Assembly (NCBI RefSeq): GCF_000003605.2
Contig: NW_003156821.1
Location: 1 to 27,992, forward strand
From: Saccoglossus kowalevskii
Taxonomy: Eukaryota > Hemichordata > Enteropneusta > Harrimaniidae
Length of the DNA: 27,992 nt
Direction: 5' to 3'
The notes under the pieces were generated by a model. That model saw nothing but the letters and a program-made list of their open reading frames with translations. It had not been told where the DNA came from and ran no database searches. This document shows positions 8,710 to 20,352 of this stretch, in pieces (position 1 is the stretch's first letter; each line of letters starts with the position of its first letter). The translations under genes and the position numbers were made by a program.

Positions 8710-9438
8710 TAAAACTCCGCAGTTAAATTTACAACAAAATTATGTAAAAGTTTAAAACAGCTATTTATGTTGGCACATTGTACCACTACCCAAGCGCAAA
8801 GTGAATCACAAAGTGCTTACAAAGTTGTCAAAATATTGTGCAAATTTGGCAGATTTACATGGAAATGTTAAGTATTCTGTTACATTATCGAATCCAGTTG
8901 TTAAAAGTTCGCGAAAAGTGAATGAATATGTCACAAAAAGCCGTTTGAATATCGTAGTGGCTATCGAAGGATTTAGAATTTTTAAACATTTCCATATATA
9001 AAATGGCCGCCAATTACGATGATTTTTAAATGAACCTGATAGATGAGTGGTCAGATGATCGACCGATAATGGAAGTAAAGTTCAATCGGTCGTGGGTAGT
9101 ACTTGCATGGGTGACAACCTGAGAAAACCCAGCTGGTGACACATTATTGAGTTTTTGCAGTCTGCACCTATTTGGTCCAAGTTGTTAACACAGCGTGCAA
9201 AGTTCTCCAAAGCGATTCCAAAGTTGCTAGAATTGTTTGTTTATTTGACCTAAGTTGTTGTTATATCGAACCATGCAGTTATAAAGTATGAAAAATGACT
9301 AAAATCCATTTGAAACCTCTCATGTTAGCAGAATGTCATATGAGCCGGCCGTATAATGTGCAAATACATCTTAAAAATGTAAAAAGCGATTGAAAAGTTA
9401 GCGGATTTTCGTGTATATTCCCCCTATGTCATTTCATA
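8710..9438 (+). repeat. Satellite monomer M13, type 2c
   Basis: 2c marks: ATAAAACTCCGCAG, TTTACAACAAAATT, GTGAATCACAAAG, GTCACAAAAAGCCG, GGATTTAGAATTTTTAAAC and CCATATATAAAATGG. The last group recurs in M15, M35 and M36. The tail (AGTTAGCGGATTTTCGTG) leads into the M14 block and is matched at the end of M33. Confidence 0.93.
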
Positions 9439-10168
9439 TAGAACCCCGCAGTTAAATTTACAACAAAATTATGTAAAAGTTCAAAACAGCTATTCATGTT
9501 CGCACATTGTACCACTACCCAAGCGCAAAGTGATTCACAAAGTGCTTACAAAGTTGTGAAAATCTTGTGCAAATTTGGCAGATTTACATGGAAATGTTAC
9601 CTATTCTGTTACATTATCGGATCCAGTTGTTAAAAGTTCGCGAAAGAGAATGAATATGTCATAAAAGGCCGTTTGAATATCGTAGTGGCTATCAAAGGAT
9701 GTAGAATTTTTAAACATTTCAATACATAAAATGGCCGCCAATTACGATAATTTTTAAATGACCCTGATAGTTGAGTGGTCAGATGATCGACCGATAATGG
9801 AAGTAAAGTTCAATCGGTCGTGGGTAGTACTTGCATGGGTGTCAACCTGAGAAAACCAGCTGGTGACACATTTATTGAGTTTTTGCAGTCTTGCACTTAT
9901 TTGGTCCAAGTTGTTTAACACAGCGTGCTAAGTTCTCCAAAGCGATTCCAAAGTTGCTAGATTTGTTTGTTTATTTGACCTAAGTTGTTATTATATCGAA
10001 CCATGCAGTTATAAAGTATGAAAAATGACTAAAATCCATTTGAAACCTCTCATGTTAGCAGAATGTCATATGAGCCGGCCGTAAAATGTGCAAATACATC
10101 TTAAAAATGTTAAAAGCGATTGAAAAGTTTGTGGATTTGCGTGTATATTCCCCCTATGTCATTTCATA
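9439..10168 (+). repeat. Satellite monomer M14, type 2c, twin of M34
   Basis: Private variants GTTCAAAACAGCTATTCATG, TTCGCACATTG, GATTCACAAAG and ATTATCGGATCCAG (the GGATCC is at 9619-9624) all recur in M34, 14,550 bp downstream. At 730 bp it is slightly long because of single-base insertions near 9889-9920. Confidence 0.95.
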
Positions 10169-10897
10169 TATAACCTCGCAGTTAAATTTAGAACAAAATT
10201 ATGTAAAAGTTTAAAACAGGTATTTATGTTGGCACATTGTACCACTACCCAAGCGCAAAGTGATTAACAAAGTGCTTACAAAGTTGTCAAAATCTTGTGC
10301 AAATTAGGCAGAGTTACATGGACATGTTACCTATTCTGTTACATTATCAAATCCAGTTGTTAAAAGTTCGCGAAAGTGAATGAATATGTCATGAAAGGCC
10401 GTTTGAATATCGTACTGGCTATCGAAGGATTTAGAATTTTTAAGCATTTCCATATATAAAATGGCCGCCAATTACCATGATTTTTTAATTGACCTTGATA
10501 GATGAGTGGTCAGATGATCGACCGATAATGGAAGTAAAGTTCAATCGGTCGTGGTTAGTACTTGCATGGGTGACAACCTGAGAAAACCAGCGGGTGACAC
10601 TTTTTTGAGTTTTTGCAGTCTGCACCTATTTGGTCCAAGCTGTTAACACAGCGTGCAAAGTTCTCCAAAGCGATTCCAAAGTTGCTAGATTTGTTTGTTT
10701 ATTGTGACCTAAGTTGTTGTTATATCGAACCATGTAGTTATAAAGTATGAAAAATGACTAAAATCCATTTGAAACCTCTCATGTTAGCAGAATGTCATAT
10801 GAGCCGGCCGTAAAATGTGCAAACACATCTTAAAAATGTAAAAAGCGATTGAAAAGTTTGTGGATTTGCGTGTATATTCCCTCTAAGTCATTTCATA
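10169..10897 (+). repeat. Satellite monomer M15, type 2c
   Basis: Starts with ATATAACCTCGCAG. Carries GGATTTAGAATTTTTAAGC and CCATATATAAAATGG, a combination matched in M35 (20 monomers away). Private changes include AAATTAGGCAGAGTTAC, ATTATCAAATCCAG, CCAATTACCATGA and TTAATTGACCTTG. Confidence 0.93.
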
Positions 10898-11624
10898 TAG
10901 AACCCCGCAGTTAAATTTAGAACAAAATTATGTAAAATTCTAAAACAGCTATTTATGTTGGCACATTGTACCACTACCCAAGCGCAATGAGATTTAAAAA
11001 GTGCTTACAAAGTTGTGAAAAGCTTGTGCAAAGTTGGCAGATTTACATGGAAATGTTACCTATTCTGTTACATTATCGAATCCAGTTGTTAAAAGTTCGC
11101 GAAAGTGAATGAATATGTCATAAAAAGCCGTTTGAATATCGTAGTGGCTATCGAAGGATGTAGAATGGTTAAACATTTCCATACAGAAAATGGCTGCCAA
11201 TTACGATAATTTTTAAATGACCCTGATAGATGAGTGGTCAGATGATCGACCGATAATGGAAGTAAAGTTCAATCGGTCGTGGTTATTACTTGCATGGGTG
11301 ACAACCTGAGAAAACCAGCGGGTGACACATTTTTGAGTTTTTGCAGTCTGCACCTATTTGGTCCAAGCTGTTAACACAGCGTGCAAAGTTCTCCAAAGCG
11401 ATTCCAAAGTTGCTAGATTTGTTTGTTTATTTGACCTAAGTTGTTGTTATATCGAACCATGCAGTTATAAAGTATGAAAAATGACTAAAATCCATTTGAA
11501 ACCTCTCAGGTTAGCAGAATGTCATATGAGCCGGCCGTAAAATGTGCAAATACATCTTTAAAATGTTAAAAGCGATTGAAAAGTTGGTGGATTTGCGTGT
11601 ATATTCTCCCTAAGTCATTTCATA
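10898..11624 (+). repeat. Satellite monomer M16, type 2a, resembles M9
   Basis: Shares CATAAAAAGCCG and ATACAGAAAATGG with M9, and CTCTCAGGTTAGCAG with the tail of M31. Oddities are AAAATTCTAAAACAG, GCGCAATGAGATTTAAAAAG and a one-base break of the palindrome (AATGGTTAAACATT). Together with M17 it looks like M9 joined directly to M11. Confidence 0.92.
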
Positions 11625-12351
11625 TAGAACCCCGCAGTTAAATTTAGAACAAAATTATGTAAAAGTGTAAAACAGCTATTTATGTTGGCACATTGTCCCA
11701 CCACCCAAGCGCAAGGTGATTAACAAAGTGCTTACAAAGTTGTCAAAATCTTGTGCGAATTTGGCAGATTTACATGGAAATGTTACCTATTCTGTTACAT
11801 TATCGAATCCAGTTGTTAAAAGTTCGCGAAAGTGAATGAATATGTCATAAAAGGCCGTTTGAATATCGTAGTGGCTATCGAAGGATGTAGAATGTTTAAA
11901 CATTTCCATACATAAAATGGCTGCCAATTACGACAATTTTTAAATGACCCTGATAGATGAGTGGTCAGATGATCGACCGATAATGGAAGTAAAGTTCAAT
12001 CGGTCGTGGTTATTACTTGCATGGGTGACAACCGTAGAAAACCAGCGGGTGACACATTTTTGAGTTTTTGCAGTCTGCACCTATTTGGTCCAAGCTGTTA
12101 ACACAGCGTGCAAAGTTCTCCAAAGCGATTCCAAAGTTGCTAGATTTGTTTGTTTATTTGTCCTAAGTTGTTGTTATATCGAACCATGCAGTTATAAAGT
12201 ATGAAAAATGACTAAAATCCATTTGAAACCTCTCATGTTAGCAGAATGTCATATGAGCCGGCCGTAAAATGCGCAAATACATCTTAAACATGTTAAAAGC
12301 GATTGAAAAGTTGGTGGATTTGCGTGTATATTCTCCCTAAGTCATTTCATA
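11625..12351 (+). repeat. Satellite monomer M17, type 2a, twin of M11
   Basis: Repeats the M11 signature: AAGTGTAAAACAGC, ATTGTCCCACCACCC, GCGCAAGGTGATT and ACAACCGTAGAAAACC. The left-hand and middle marks both sit at a displacement of 4,367 bp, so the duplicated tract covers most of the monomer. Confidence 0.96.
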
Positions 12352-13078
12352 TAGAACCCCGCAGTTAAATTTAGAACAAAATTATGTAAAAGTTTAAAAC
12401 AGCTATTTATGTTGGCACATTGTACCACTACCCAAGCGCAAAGTGATTAACAAAGTGCTTACAAAGTTGTCAAAATCTTGTGCAAATTTCGCAGATTTAC
12501 AGGGAAATGTTACCTATTCTGTTACATTATCGAATCCAGTTGTTAAAAGTTCGCGAAAGTGAATGAATATGTCATAAAAGGCCGTTTGAATATCGTAGTG
12601 GCTATCGAAGGATGTAGAATGTTTAAACATTTCCATACATAAAATGGCTGCCAATTACGATAATTTTTAAATGACCCTGATATATGAGTGGTCAGATGAT
12701 CGACCGATAATGGAAGCAAAGTTCAATCGGTCGTGATTATTACTTGCATGGGTGACAACCTGAGAAAACCAGCGGGTGACACATTTTTGAGTTTTTGCAG
12801 TCTGCACCTATTTGGTCCAAGCTGTTAACACAGCGTGCAAAGTTCTCCAAAGCGATTGCAAAGTTGCTAGATTTGTTTGTTTATTTGTCCTAAGTTGTTG
12901 TTATATCGAACCATGCAGTTATAAAGTATGAAAAATGACTAAAATCCATTTGAAACCTCTCATGTTAGCAGAATGTCATATGAGCCGGCCGTAAAATGCG
13001 CAAATACATCTTAAAAATGTTAAAAGCGATTGAAAAGTTGGTGGATTTGCGTGTATATTCTCCCTAAGTCATTTCATA
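12352..13078 (+). repeat. Satellite monomer M18, type 2a
   Basis: Marks are AAATTTCGCAGATTTACAGG, CCTGATATATGAG, GGAAGCAAAGTTC and CGTGATTATTAC. GATATATGAG and GGAAGCAAAG are shared with the adjacent M19 and with the final partial monomer M39, which also shares the TTTCGCAG variant. Confidence 0.94.
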
Positions 13079-13806
13079 TAGAACCCCGCAGTTAAATTTA
13101 GAACAAAATTATGTAAAAGTTTAAAACAGCTATTTATGTTGGCACATTGTACCACTACCCAAGCGCAAAGTGATTAACAAAGTGCTTACAAAGTTGTCAA
13201 AATTTTGTGCAAATTTGGCAGATATACATGGAAATGTTATCTATTCTGTTACATTATCGAATCCAGTTGTTAAAAGTTCGCGAAAGTGAATGAATATGAC
13301 ATAAAAGGCCGTTTGAATATCGTAGTGGCTATCGAAGGATGTAGAATGTTTAAACATTTCCATACATAAAATGGCTGCCAATTACGATAATTTTTAAATG
13401 ACCCTGATATATGAGTGGTCAGATGATCGACCGATAATGGAAGCAAAGTTCAATCGGTCGTGGTTAGTACTTGCATGGGTGACAACCTGAGAAAACCAGC
13501 GGGTGACACATTTTTGAGTTTTGCAGTCTGCACCTATTTGGTCCAAGCTGTTAACACAGCGTGCAAAGTTCTCCAAAGCGATTGCAAAGTTGCTAGATTT
13601 GTTTGTTTATTTGTCCTAAGTTGTTGTTATATCGAACCCATGCAGTTATAAAGTATGAAAAATGACTAAAATCCATTTGAAACCTCTCATGTTAGCAGAA
13701 TGTCATATGAGCCGGCGGTAAAATGTGCAAATACATCTTAAAAAATGTAAAAAGCGATTGAAAAGTGTGTTTATTTGCGTGTATATTCCCTCTAATTCAT
13801 TTCATA
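13079..13806 (+). repeat. Satellite monomer M19, type 2a
   Basis: Sister of M18 (CCTGATATATGAG, GGAAGCAAAG, AAGCGATTGCAAAG, TTTGTCCTAAG). CAAAATTTTGTGC matches M33. The tail changes to 2d: AAGTGTGTTTATTTGCGTG and CCCTCTAATTC. Confidence 0.93.
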
Positions 13807-14532
13807 AAGAACCCCACAGTTAAATTTAGAACAAAATTATGTAAAAGTCTTAAACAGCTATTTATGTAGGCACATTGTACCTCTACCCAAGCGCAAAGTG
13901 ACTAACAAAGTGCTTACAAAGTTGTCAAAATCCCGTGGAAATTTGGCAGATTTACATGGAAATGTTATTTATTCTGTTACATTATCGAATCCAGTAGTTA
14001 AAAGTTCGTGAAAGTGACTGAATATGTCATAAAAGGCCGTTTGAATATCGTAGTGGCTATCGAAGGATGTAGAACGTTTAAACATTTCAATACATAAAAT
14101 GGCTGCCAATTACGATAATTTTTAAATGACCCTGATAGATGAATGGTAAGATGATCGACCGATAATGGAAGTAAAGTTCAATCGGTCGTGGGTAGTACTT
14201 GCATGGGTGACAACCTGAGAAAACCAGCTGGTGACACATTTTTGAGTTTTTGCAGTCTGCACCTATTTGGTCCAAGCTGTTAACACAGCGTGCAAAGTTC
14301 TCCAAAGCGATTCCAAAGTTGCTAGATTTGTTTGTTTATTTGTCCTAAGTTGTTGTTATATCGAACCCTGCAGTTATAAAGTATGAAAAATGAATAAATC
14401 CATTTGAAACCTCCCATGTTAGCAGAATGTCACATGAGCCGGCTGTAAAATGTGCAAATACATCTTAAAAATGTTAAAAGCGATTGAAAAGTTTGTGGAT
14501 TTGTGTGTATATTCCCTCTGAGTCATTTCATA
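13807..14532 (+). repeat. Satellite monomer M20, type 2d
   Basis: Starts CATAAAGAACCCCACAG, the mark of 2d. It is one of the more diverged copies: AAAATCCCGTGGAAATTTG, GTTCGTGAAAGTGACTG (breaking the otherwise conserved TTCGCGAA), AACGTTTAAACATT (palindrome off by one) and TGAATGGTAAGATG. Confidence 0.93.
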
Positions 14533-15262
14533 TAGAACCCCACAGTTAAATTTAGAAAAAAATTATGTAAAAGTTTAAAACAGCTATTTATGTTGGCACA
14601 TTGTACCACTACCCAAGCGCAAAGTGACTAACAAAGTGCTTACAAAGTTGTCAAAATCTTGTGCAAAGTTGGCAGATTTACATGGAAATGTTACCTATTC
14701 TGTTACATTATCGAATCCAGTTGTTAAAAGTTCGCGAAAGTGAATGAATATGTCATAAAAGGCCGTTTGAATATCGTAGTGGCTATCAAAGGATGTAGAA
14801 TTTTTAAACAGTTCCATACATAAAATGGACGCCAATTACAATAATGTTTAAATGACCCTGATAGATGACTGGTCAGATGATCGGCCGATAATGGAAGTAA
14901 AGTTCAATCGGTCGTGGTTAGTACTTGCATGGGTGACAACCTGAGAAAACCAGCGGGTGACACATTTTTGAGTTTTTGCAGTCTGCACCTATTTGGTCCA
15001 AGCTGATAACACAGCGTGCAAAGTTCTCCAAAGCGATTCCAAAGTTGCCAGATTTGTTTGTTTATTTGACCTAAGTTGTTGTTTTATATCGAACCATGCA
15101 GTTATAAAGTATGAAAAATGACTAAAATCCATTCAAAACCTCTCATGTTAGCAGAATGTCATATGAGCCGGCCGTAAAATCTGCAAATACATCTTTAAAA
15201 ATGTTAAAAGCGATTGAAAAGTGTGTTTATTTGCGTGTATATTCCCTCTAAGTCATTTCATA
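14533..15262 (+). repeat. Satellite monomer M21, type 2d, related to M38
   Basis: Marks ATGGACGCCAATTACAATA, ATGTTTAAATGACC and GATGACTGGTC are shared with M38, and partly with M37. Others are GATCGGCCGATAATGG, GTTGCCAGATTTG and GTTGTTTTATATCG, a two-base expansion that contributes to the 730-bp length. Confidence 0.93.
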
Positions 15263-15988
15263 AAGAACCCCACAGTTAAATTTAGAACAAAATTATGCAA
15301 AAGTCTAAAACAGCTATTTATGTAGGCACAGTGTACCTCTACCCAAGCGCAACGTGACTAACAAAGTGCTTACAAAGTTGTCAAAATCTTGTGCAAATTT
15401 TGCAGATTTACAGGGAAATGTTACCATCCTGTTACATTATCGAATCCAGTTGTTAAAAGTTCGCGAAAGTGAATGAATATGTCATAAAAGGCCGTTTGAA
15501 TATCGTAGTGGCTATCAAAGGATGTAGAATTTTTAAACATTTCCGTACATTAAATGGCCGCCAATTACGATAATTTTTAAATGACCCTGATAGATGAGTG
15601 GTCAGGTGATCGACTGATAATAGAAGTAAAGTTCAATCTGTCGTGGTTAGTACTTGCATGGGAGATAACCTGAGAAAACCATGCGGGTGACATTTTTTGA
15701 GTTTTTGCAGTCTGCACCTATTTGGTCCAAGCTGTTAAAACAGCGTGCAAAGTTCTGCAAAGCGATTCCAAAGTTGGTTGACTTGTTTGTTTATTTGACC
15801 TAAGTTGTTGTTATATCGAACCATGCAGTTATAAAGTATGAAAAATGACAAAAATCCATTTGAAACCTCCCATGTTAGCAGACTGTCATTTGAACCGGAC
15901 GTCACATGAACAAACACATACTAAAAATGTTAAAAGCGATTGAAAAGTTGGTGGATTTGCGTGTATATTCCCCCTACGTCATTTCATA
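15263..15988 (+). repeat. Satellite monomer M22, type 2d/1a hybrid
   Basis: The left part is 2d (CATAAAGAACCCCACAG, GAATCCAG, GGCTATCAAAGG). The right part is 1a (GGTCAGGTGATCG, AATCTGTCGTGG, GGAGATAACCTG, TGTTAAAACAGCG, TTGGTTGACTTG). The change lies between about 15525 and 15610. It mirrors M2, the other type 2 to 1a hybrid, 20 monomers upstream. Confidence 0.94.
15525..15610 (+). other. Family switch point, type 2d to type 1a (in M22)
   Basis: Type 2 at GGCTATCAAAGG. A mixed stretch follows (ACATTAAATGG is type 1-like, then GGCCGCC). From GGTCAGGTGATCG the copy is fully type 1a. Position is about +262 to +348, ending at the left arm of the inverted repeat. Confidence 0.8.
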
Positions 15989-16716
15989 TAGAACCCCGCA
16001 GTTCAATTTAGAACAAAATTATGTAAATGTCTAAAACAGCTATTTATGTTGGCACATTGTACCACTACCCAAGCGCAAAGTGATTAACAAAGTGCTTACA
16101 AATTTGTGAAAAGCTTGAGCAAAGTTGGCAGATTTACATGGAAATGTTACCTATTCTGTTACATTATCGAGTCCAGTTGTTAAAAGTTCGCGAAAGTGAA
16201 TGATTATGTCATAAAAGGCCGTTTGAATATCGTAGTTGCCCTCGAATGATGTAGAATTTTTAAACATTTCCATACATTAAATGACCGCCAATTACGATAA
16301 TTTTTAAAAATGACCATGATAGGTGAGTGGTCAGGCGATCGACCTATAATGGAAGTAAAGTTCAATCTGTCGTGGTTAGTACTTGCATGGGAGATAAACT
16401 GAGAAATCCAGCGGGTGACATTTTTTGAGTTTTTGCAGTCTGCACCTATTTGGTCCAAGCTGAAAGAACAGCGTGCAAAGTTCTGCAAACCGAATCCAAA
16501 GTTGCTAGATTTGTTTGTATATTTGACCTAAGTTGTTGTTATATCGAACCATGCAGTTATAAAGTATGAAAAATGACAAAAATCCATTTGAAACCTCCCA
16601 TGTTAGCAGACTGTCATTTGAGCCAGCCGTCACATGAACAAACACATACTAAAAATGTTAAAAGTCATTGAAAAGTTGGTGGATTTGCGTGTATATTCCC
16701 CCTACGTCATTTCATA
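15989..16716 (+). repeat. Satellite monomer M23, type 1a
   Basis: The head and middle match M4 (GATTATGTCATAAAAGG, CCTCGAATGATG, GACCATGATAGGTGAG). The tail differs: AAGCTGAAAGAACAGCG disrupts the small inverted repeat, and AAACCGAATCCAAAG and TTGTATATTTGACC are shared with M24. Confidence 0.94.
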
Positions 16717-17439
16717 TAGAACCCCGCAGTTCAATTTAGAACAAAATTATGTAAATGTCTAAAACAGCTATTTATGTTGGCACATTGTACCACTACCCAA
16801 GCGCAAAGTGATTAACAAAGTGCTTACAAAGTTGTGAAAAGCTTGTGTAAAGTTGGCAGATTTACATGGAAATGTTACTATCTGTACATTATCGAGTCCA
16901 GTTGTTAAAAGTTCGCGAAAGTGAATGAATATGTCATCAAAGGCCGTTTGAATATCGTACTTGCCTTGAAGGATGTAGAATTATTAAACATTTCCATACA
17001 TTAAATGACCGCCAATTACGATAATTTAAAAAAATGACCCTGATAGATGAGTGGTCATGTGATCGACCTATAAAAGAAGTAAAGTTCAATCTGTCGTGGT
17101 TAGTACTTGCATGGGAGATAACCTGAGAAAACCAGCGGGTGACATTTTTTGAGTTTTTGCAGTCTGCACCTATTTGGTCCAAGCTGTTAAAACAGCGTGC
17201 AAAGTTCTACAAAGCGAATCCAAAGTTGCTAGATTTGTTTGTATATTTGACCTAAGTTGTTGTTATATCGAACCGTGCAGTTATAATGTATGAAAAATGA
17301 CTAAAATCCATTTGAAACCTCCCATGTTAGCAGACTGTCATTTGAGCCGGCCGTCATATGAACAAACACATTCTAAAAATGTTAAAAGCGATTGAAAAGT
17401 TGGTGGATTTGCGTGTATATCCCCCTAAGTCATTTCATA
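16717..17439 (+). repeat. Satellite monomer M24, type 1a/1b
   Basis: The middle resembles M3 (GACCCTGATAGATGAG, ATAAAAGAAG), while the tail matches M4 (GTCATATGAACAAACACATT, CTAAAAATG, TATCCCCCTAAG). Indels TTACTATCTGTACATT and GTACTTGCCTTGAAGG make this a short copy (723 bp). Confidence 0.92.
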
Positions 17440-18166
17440 TAGAACCCCGCAGTTCAATTTAGAACAAAATTATGTAAATGTCTAAAACTGCTATTTATGT
17501 TGGCACATTGTACCACTACCCAAGCGCAAAGTGATTAACAAAGTGCTTACAAATTTGTGAAAAGATTGAGCAAAGTTGGCAGATTTACATGGAAATGTTA
17601 CCTATTCTGTTACATTATCGAGTCCAGTTGTTAAAAGTACGCGAAAGTGAATGAATATGTCATAAAAGGCCGTTTGAATATAGTAGTGGCCCTCGAAGGA
17701 TGTAGAATTTTTAAACATTTCCATACATTAAATGACCGCCAACTACGATAATTTTTAAGTGATCCTGAAAGATGAGTGGTCAGGTGATCGACCGATAATG
17801 GAAGTAAAGTTCAATCTGTCGTGGTTAGTACTTGAATGGGAGACAACCTGAGAAAACCAGCGGGTGAAATTTTTTTGAATTTTTGCAGTCTCCACCTATT
17901 TGGTCCAAGCTGTTAAAACAGCGTACAATGTCCTCCAAAGCGATTCCAAAGTTGCTAGTTTTGTTTGATAATTTGACCTAAGTTGTTGTTATATCGAACC
18001 GTGCAGTTATAAAGTATGAAAAATGACTAAAATCCATTTGAAACCACCCATGTTAGCAGACTGTCATTTGAGCCGGCCGTCACATGAACAAACACATACT
18101 AAAAATGTTAAAAGCAATTGAAAAGTTGGTGGATTTGTGTGTATATTCCCCCTAAGTCATTTCATA
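17440..18166 (+). repeat. Satellite monomer M25, type 1b, twin of M5
   Basis: Carries the M5 set of rare variants: GTGAAAAGATTGAGC, TTTTGCAGTCTCCACC, CAATGTCCTCC, TTTGTTTGATAATTTG and AAACCACCCATG. The phase matches at a displacement of 14,544 bp. Confidence 0.95.
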
Positions 18167-18896
18167 TAGAACCCCAACGTTCAATTTAGAACAAAATTAT
18201 ATAAATGTCTAAAACAGCTATTTATGTTGGCACATTGTACCACTACCCAAGCGCAAAGTGATTAACAAAGTGCTTACAAAGTTGTGAAAAGCTTGTGCAA
18301 AGTTGGTAGATTTGCATGAAAAATGTTACCTATTCTGTTACATTATCGAGTCCAATTGTTAAAAGTTCGCGAAAGTGAATGAATATGTTATAAAAGGGCC
18401 TTTGAATATCGCAGTGGCCCTCGAAGGATGTAGAATTTTTAAACATTTCCATCAATTACATGGCCGCCAGTAACGATAATTTTTAAACGACCCTGATAGA
18501 TGAGTGGTCAGGTGTTCGACCAATAATAGAAATAAAGATCAACTGGTCGTGGTTAGTATTTGCATGGGAGACAACCTGAGAAAACCAGCGGTTGACACTT
18601 TTTTTGAGTTTTTGCCGTCTGCACCTATTTGGTCCATGCTGTTAAAACAGCGTGCAAAGTTCTCCAAAGCGTTTCCAAAGTTGCTAGATTTGTTTGTTTA
18701 TTTGACCCTAAGTTATTGTTATATCAAACCATGCAGTTGTAAAGTATGAAAAATGACTAAAATTCATTTGAAACCTTCCATGTTAGCAGACTGCCATATG
18801 AGCCGGCCGTAAAATGAACAAACACATACTGAAAATGTTAAAAGCGATTGAAAAGTTGGTGGATTTGCGTTTATATTCCCCCTAAGTCATTTCATA
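18167..18896 (+). repeat. Satellite monomer M26, type 1b/1c hybrid
   Basis: The head is 1b (CCCCAACGTTCAATTT, ATAAATGTCTAAAAC), as in M6. From about 18305 it is 1c (GTTGGTAGATTTGCATG, ATATCGCAGTGGCC, CATCAATTACATGGCC). It is the least regular 1c copy (CATGAAAAATG, AAAAGGGCCTTTG, GATCAACTGGTCG, TTGACCCTAAGTTATTG), consistent with sitting at the edge of the amplified block. Confidence 0.93.
18230..18305 (+). other. Subtype switch point, 1b to 1c (in M26)
   Basis: AACGTTCAATTT and ATAAATGTCTAAAAC belong to 1b. GTTGGTAGATTTGCATG and everything after belong to 1c. The intervening bases are common to both. This marks the left edge of the homogenised 1c block and lies at about +60 to +140, unlike the other switches. 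Confidence 0.75.
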
Positions 18897-19624
18897 TAGA
18901 ACCCCGCAGTTAAATTTAGAACAAAATTATGTAAAAGTCAAAAACAGCTATTTATGTTGGCACATTGTACCACTACCCAAGCGCAAAGTGATTAACAAAG
19001 TGCTTACAAAGTTGTGAAAAGCTTGTGCAAAGTTGGTAGATTTGCATGGAAATGTTACCTATTCTGTTACATTATCGAGTCCAGTTGTTAAAAGTTCGCG
19101 AAAGTGAATGAATATGTTATAAAAGGCCCTTTAAATATCGCAGTGGCCCTCGACGGATGTAGAATTTTTAAACATTTCCATCAATTACATGGCCGCCAAT
19201 AACAATAATTTTTAAACGACCCTGATAGATGAGTGGTCAGGTGATCGACCAATAATAGAAGTAAAGATCAATCGGTCGTGGTTAGTATTTGCATGGGAGA
19301 CAACCTGAGAAAACCAGCGGTTGACACTTTTTTTGAGTTTTTGCCGTCTGCACCTATTTGGTCCATGCTGTTAAAACAGCGTGCAAAGTTCTCCAAAGCG
19401 TTTCCAAAGTTGCTGGATTTGTTTGTTTATTTGACCTAAGTTGTTGTTATATCGAACCATGCAGTTGTAAAGTATGAAAAATGACTAAAATTCATTTGAA
19501 ACCTTCCATGTTAGCAGACTGTCATATGAGCCGGCCGTAAAATGAACAAACACATACTGAAAATGTTAAAAGCGATTGAAAAGTTGGTGGATTTGCGTTT
19601 ATATTCCCCCTAAGTCATTTCATA
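18897..19624 (+). repeat. Satellite monomer M27, type 1c
   Basis: 1c signature: AAGTCAAAAACAGC, TTGGTAGATTTGCATGG, ATATCGCAGTGGCC, CATCAATTACATGGCC, TTAAACGACCCTG, GAAGTAAAGATCAATCGG, TTTTTGCCGTCTGC, GGTCCATGCTG, AAGCGTTTCC, GCAGTTGTAAAG and CATACTGAAAATG. Very similar to M28-M31. GTTGCTGGATTTG is shared with M30. Confidence 0.97.
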
Positions 19625-20352
19625 TAGAACCCCGCAGTTAAATTTAGAACAAAATTATGTAAAAGTCAAAAACAGCTATTTATGTTGGCACATTGTACCA
19701 CTACCCAAGCGCAAAGTGATTAACAAAGTGCTTACAAAGTTGTGAAAAGCTTGTGCAAAGTTGGTAGATTTGCATGGAAATGTTACCTATTCTGTTACTT
19801 TATCGAGTCCAGTTGTTAAAAGTTCGCGAATGTGAATGAATATGTTATAAAAGGCCCTTTAAATATCGCAGTGGCCCTCGAAGGATGTAGAATTTTTAAA
19901 CATTTCCATCAATTACATGGCCGCCAATAACAATAATTTTTAAACGACCCTGATAGATGAGTGGTCAGGTGATCGACCAATAATAGAAGTAAAGATCAAT
20001 CGGTCGTTGTTAGTATTTGCATGGGAGACAACCTGAGAAAACCAGCGGTTGACACTTTTTTTGAGTTTTAGCCGTCTGCACCTATTTGGTCCATGCTGTT
20101 AAAACAGCGTGCAAAGTTCTCCAAAGCGTTTCCAAAGTTGCTAGATTTGTTTGTTTATTTGACCTAAGTTGTTGTTATATCGAACCATGCAGTTGTAAAG
20201 TATGAAAAATGACTAAAATTCATTTGAAACCTTCCATGTTAGCAGACTGTCATATGAGCCGGCCGTAAAATGAACAAACACATACTGAAAATGTTAAAAG
20301 CGATTGAAAAGTTGGTGGATTTGCGTTTATATTCCCCCTAAGTCATTTCATA
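19625..20352 (+). repeat. Satellite monomer M28, type 1c
   Basis: Differs from M27 by a handful of substitutions, for example TTACTTTATCG, TCGCGAATGTGAATG (shared with M29), GGTCGTTGTTAG and GAGTTTTAGCCGTC. Length is 728 bp, the same as M27, with no indels visible. Confidence 0.97.
20095..20108 (+). repeat. Small inverted repeat GCTGTTAAAACAGC (type 1 form, shown in M28)
   Basis: Six-base arms GCTGTT and AACAGC separated by AA, at about +471. The type 2 form is GCTGTTAACACAGC, which keeps only five-base arms (GCTGT/ACAGC) around TAAC. M23 (GCTGAAAGAACAGC) loses it. This base difference is one of the cleanest markers separating the two families. Confidence 0.75.

Noticed and set aside
13460-13651. 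Plus-strand and other 60-80-codon open frames across the array
   Set aside because: They overlap the same repeat in several frames, begin and end at copy-specific indels, and show no family resemblance, codon bias or conserved start context.
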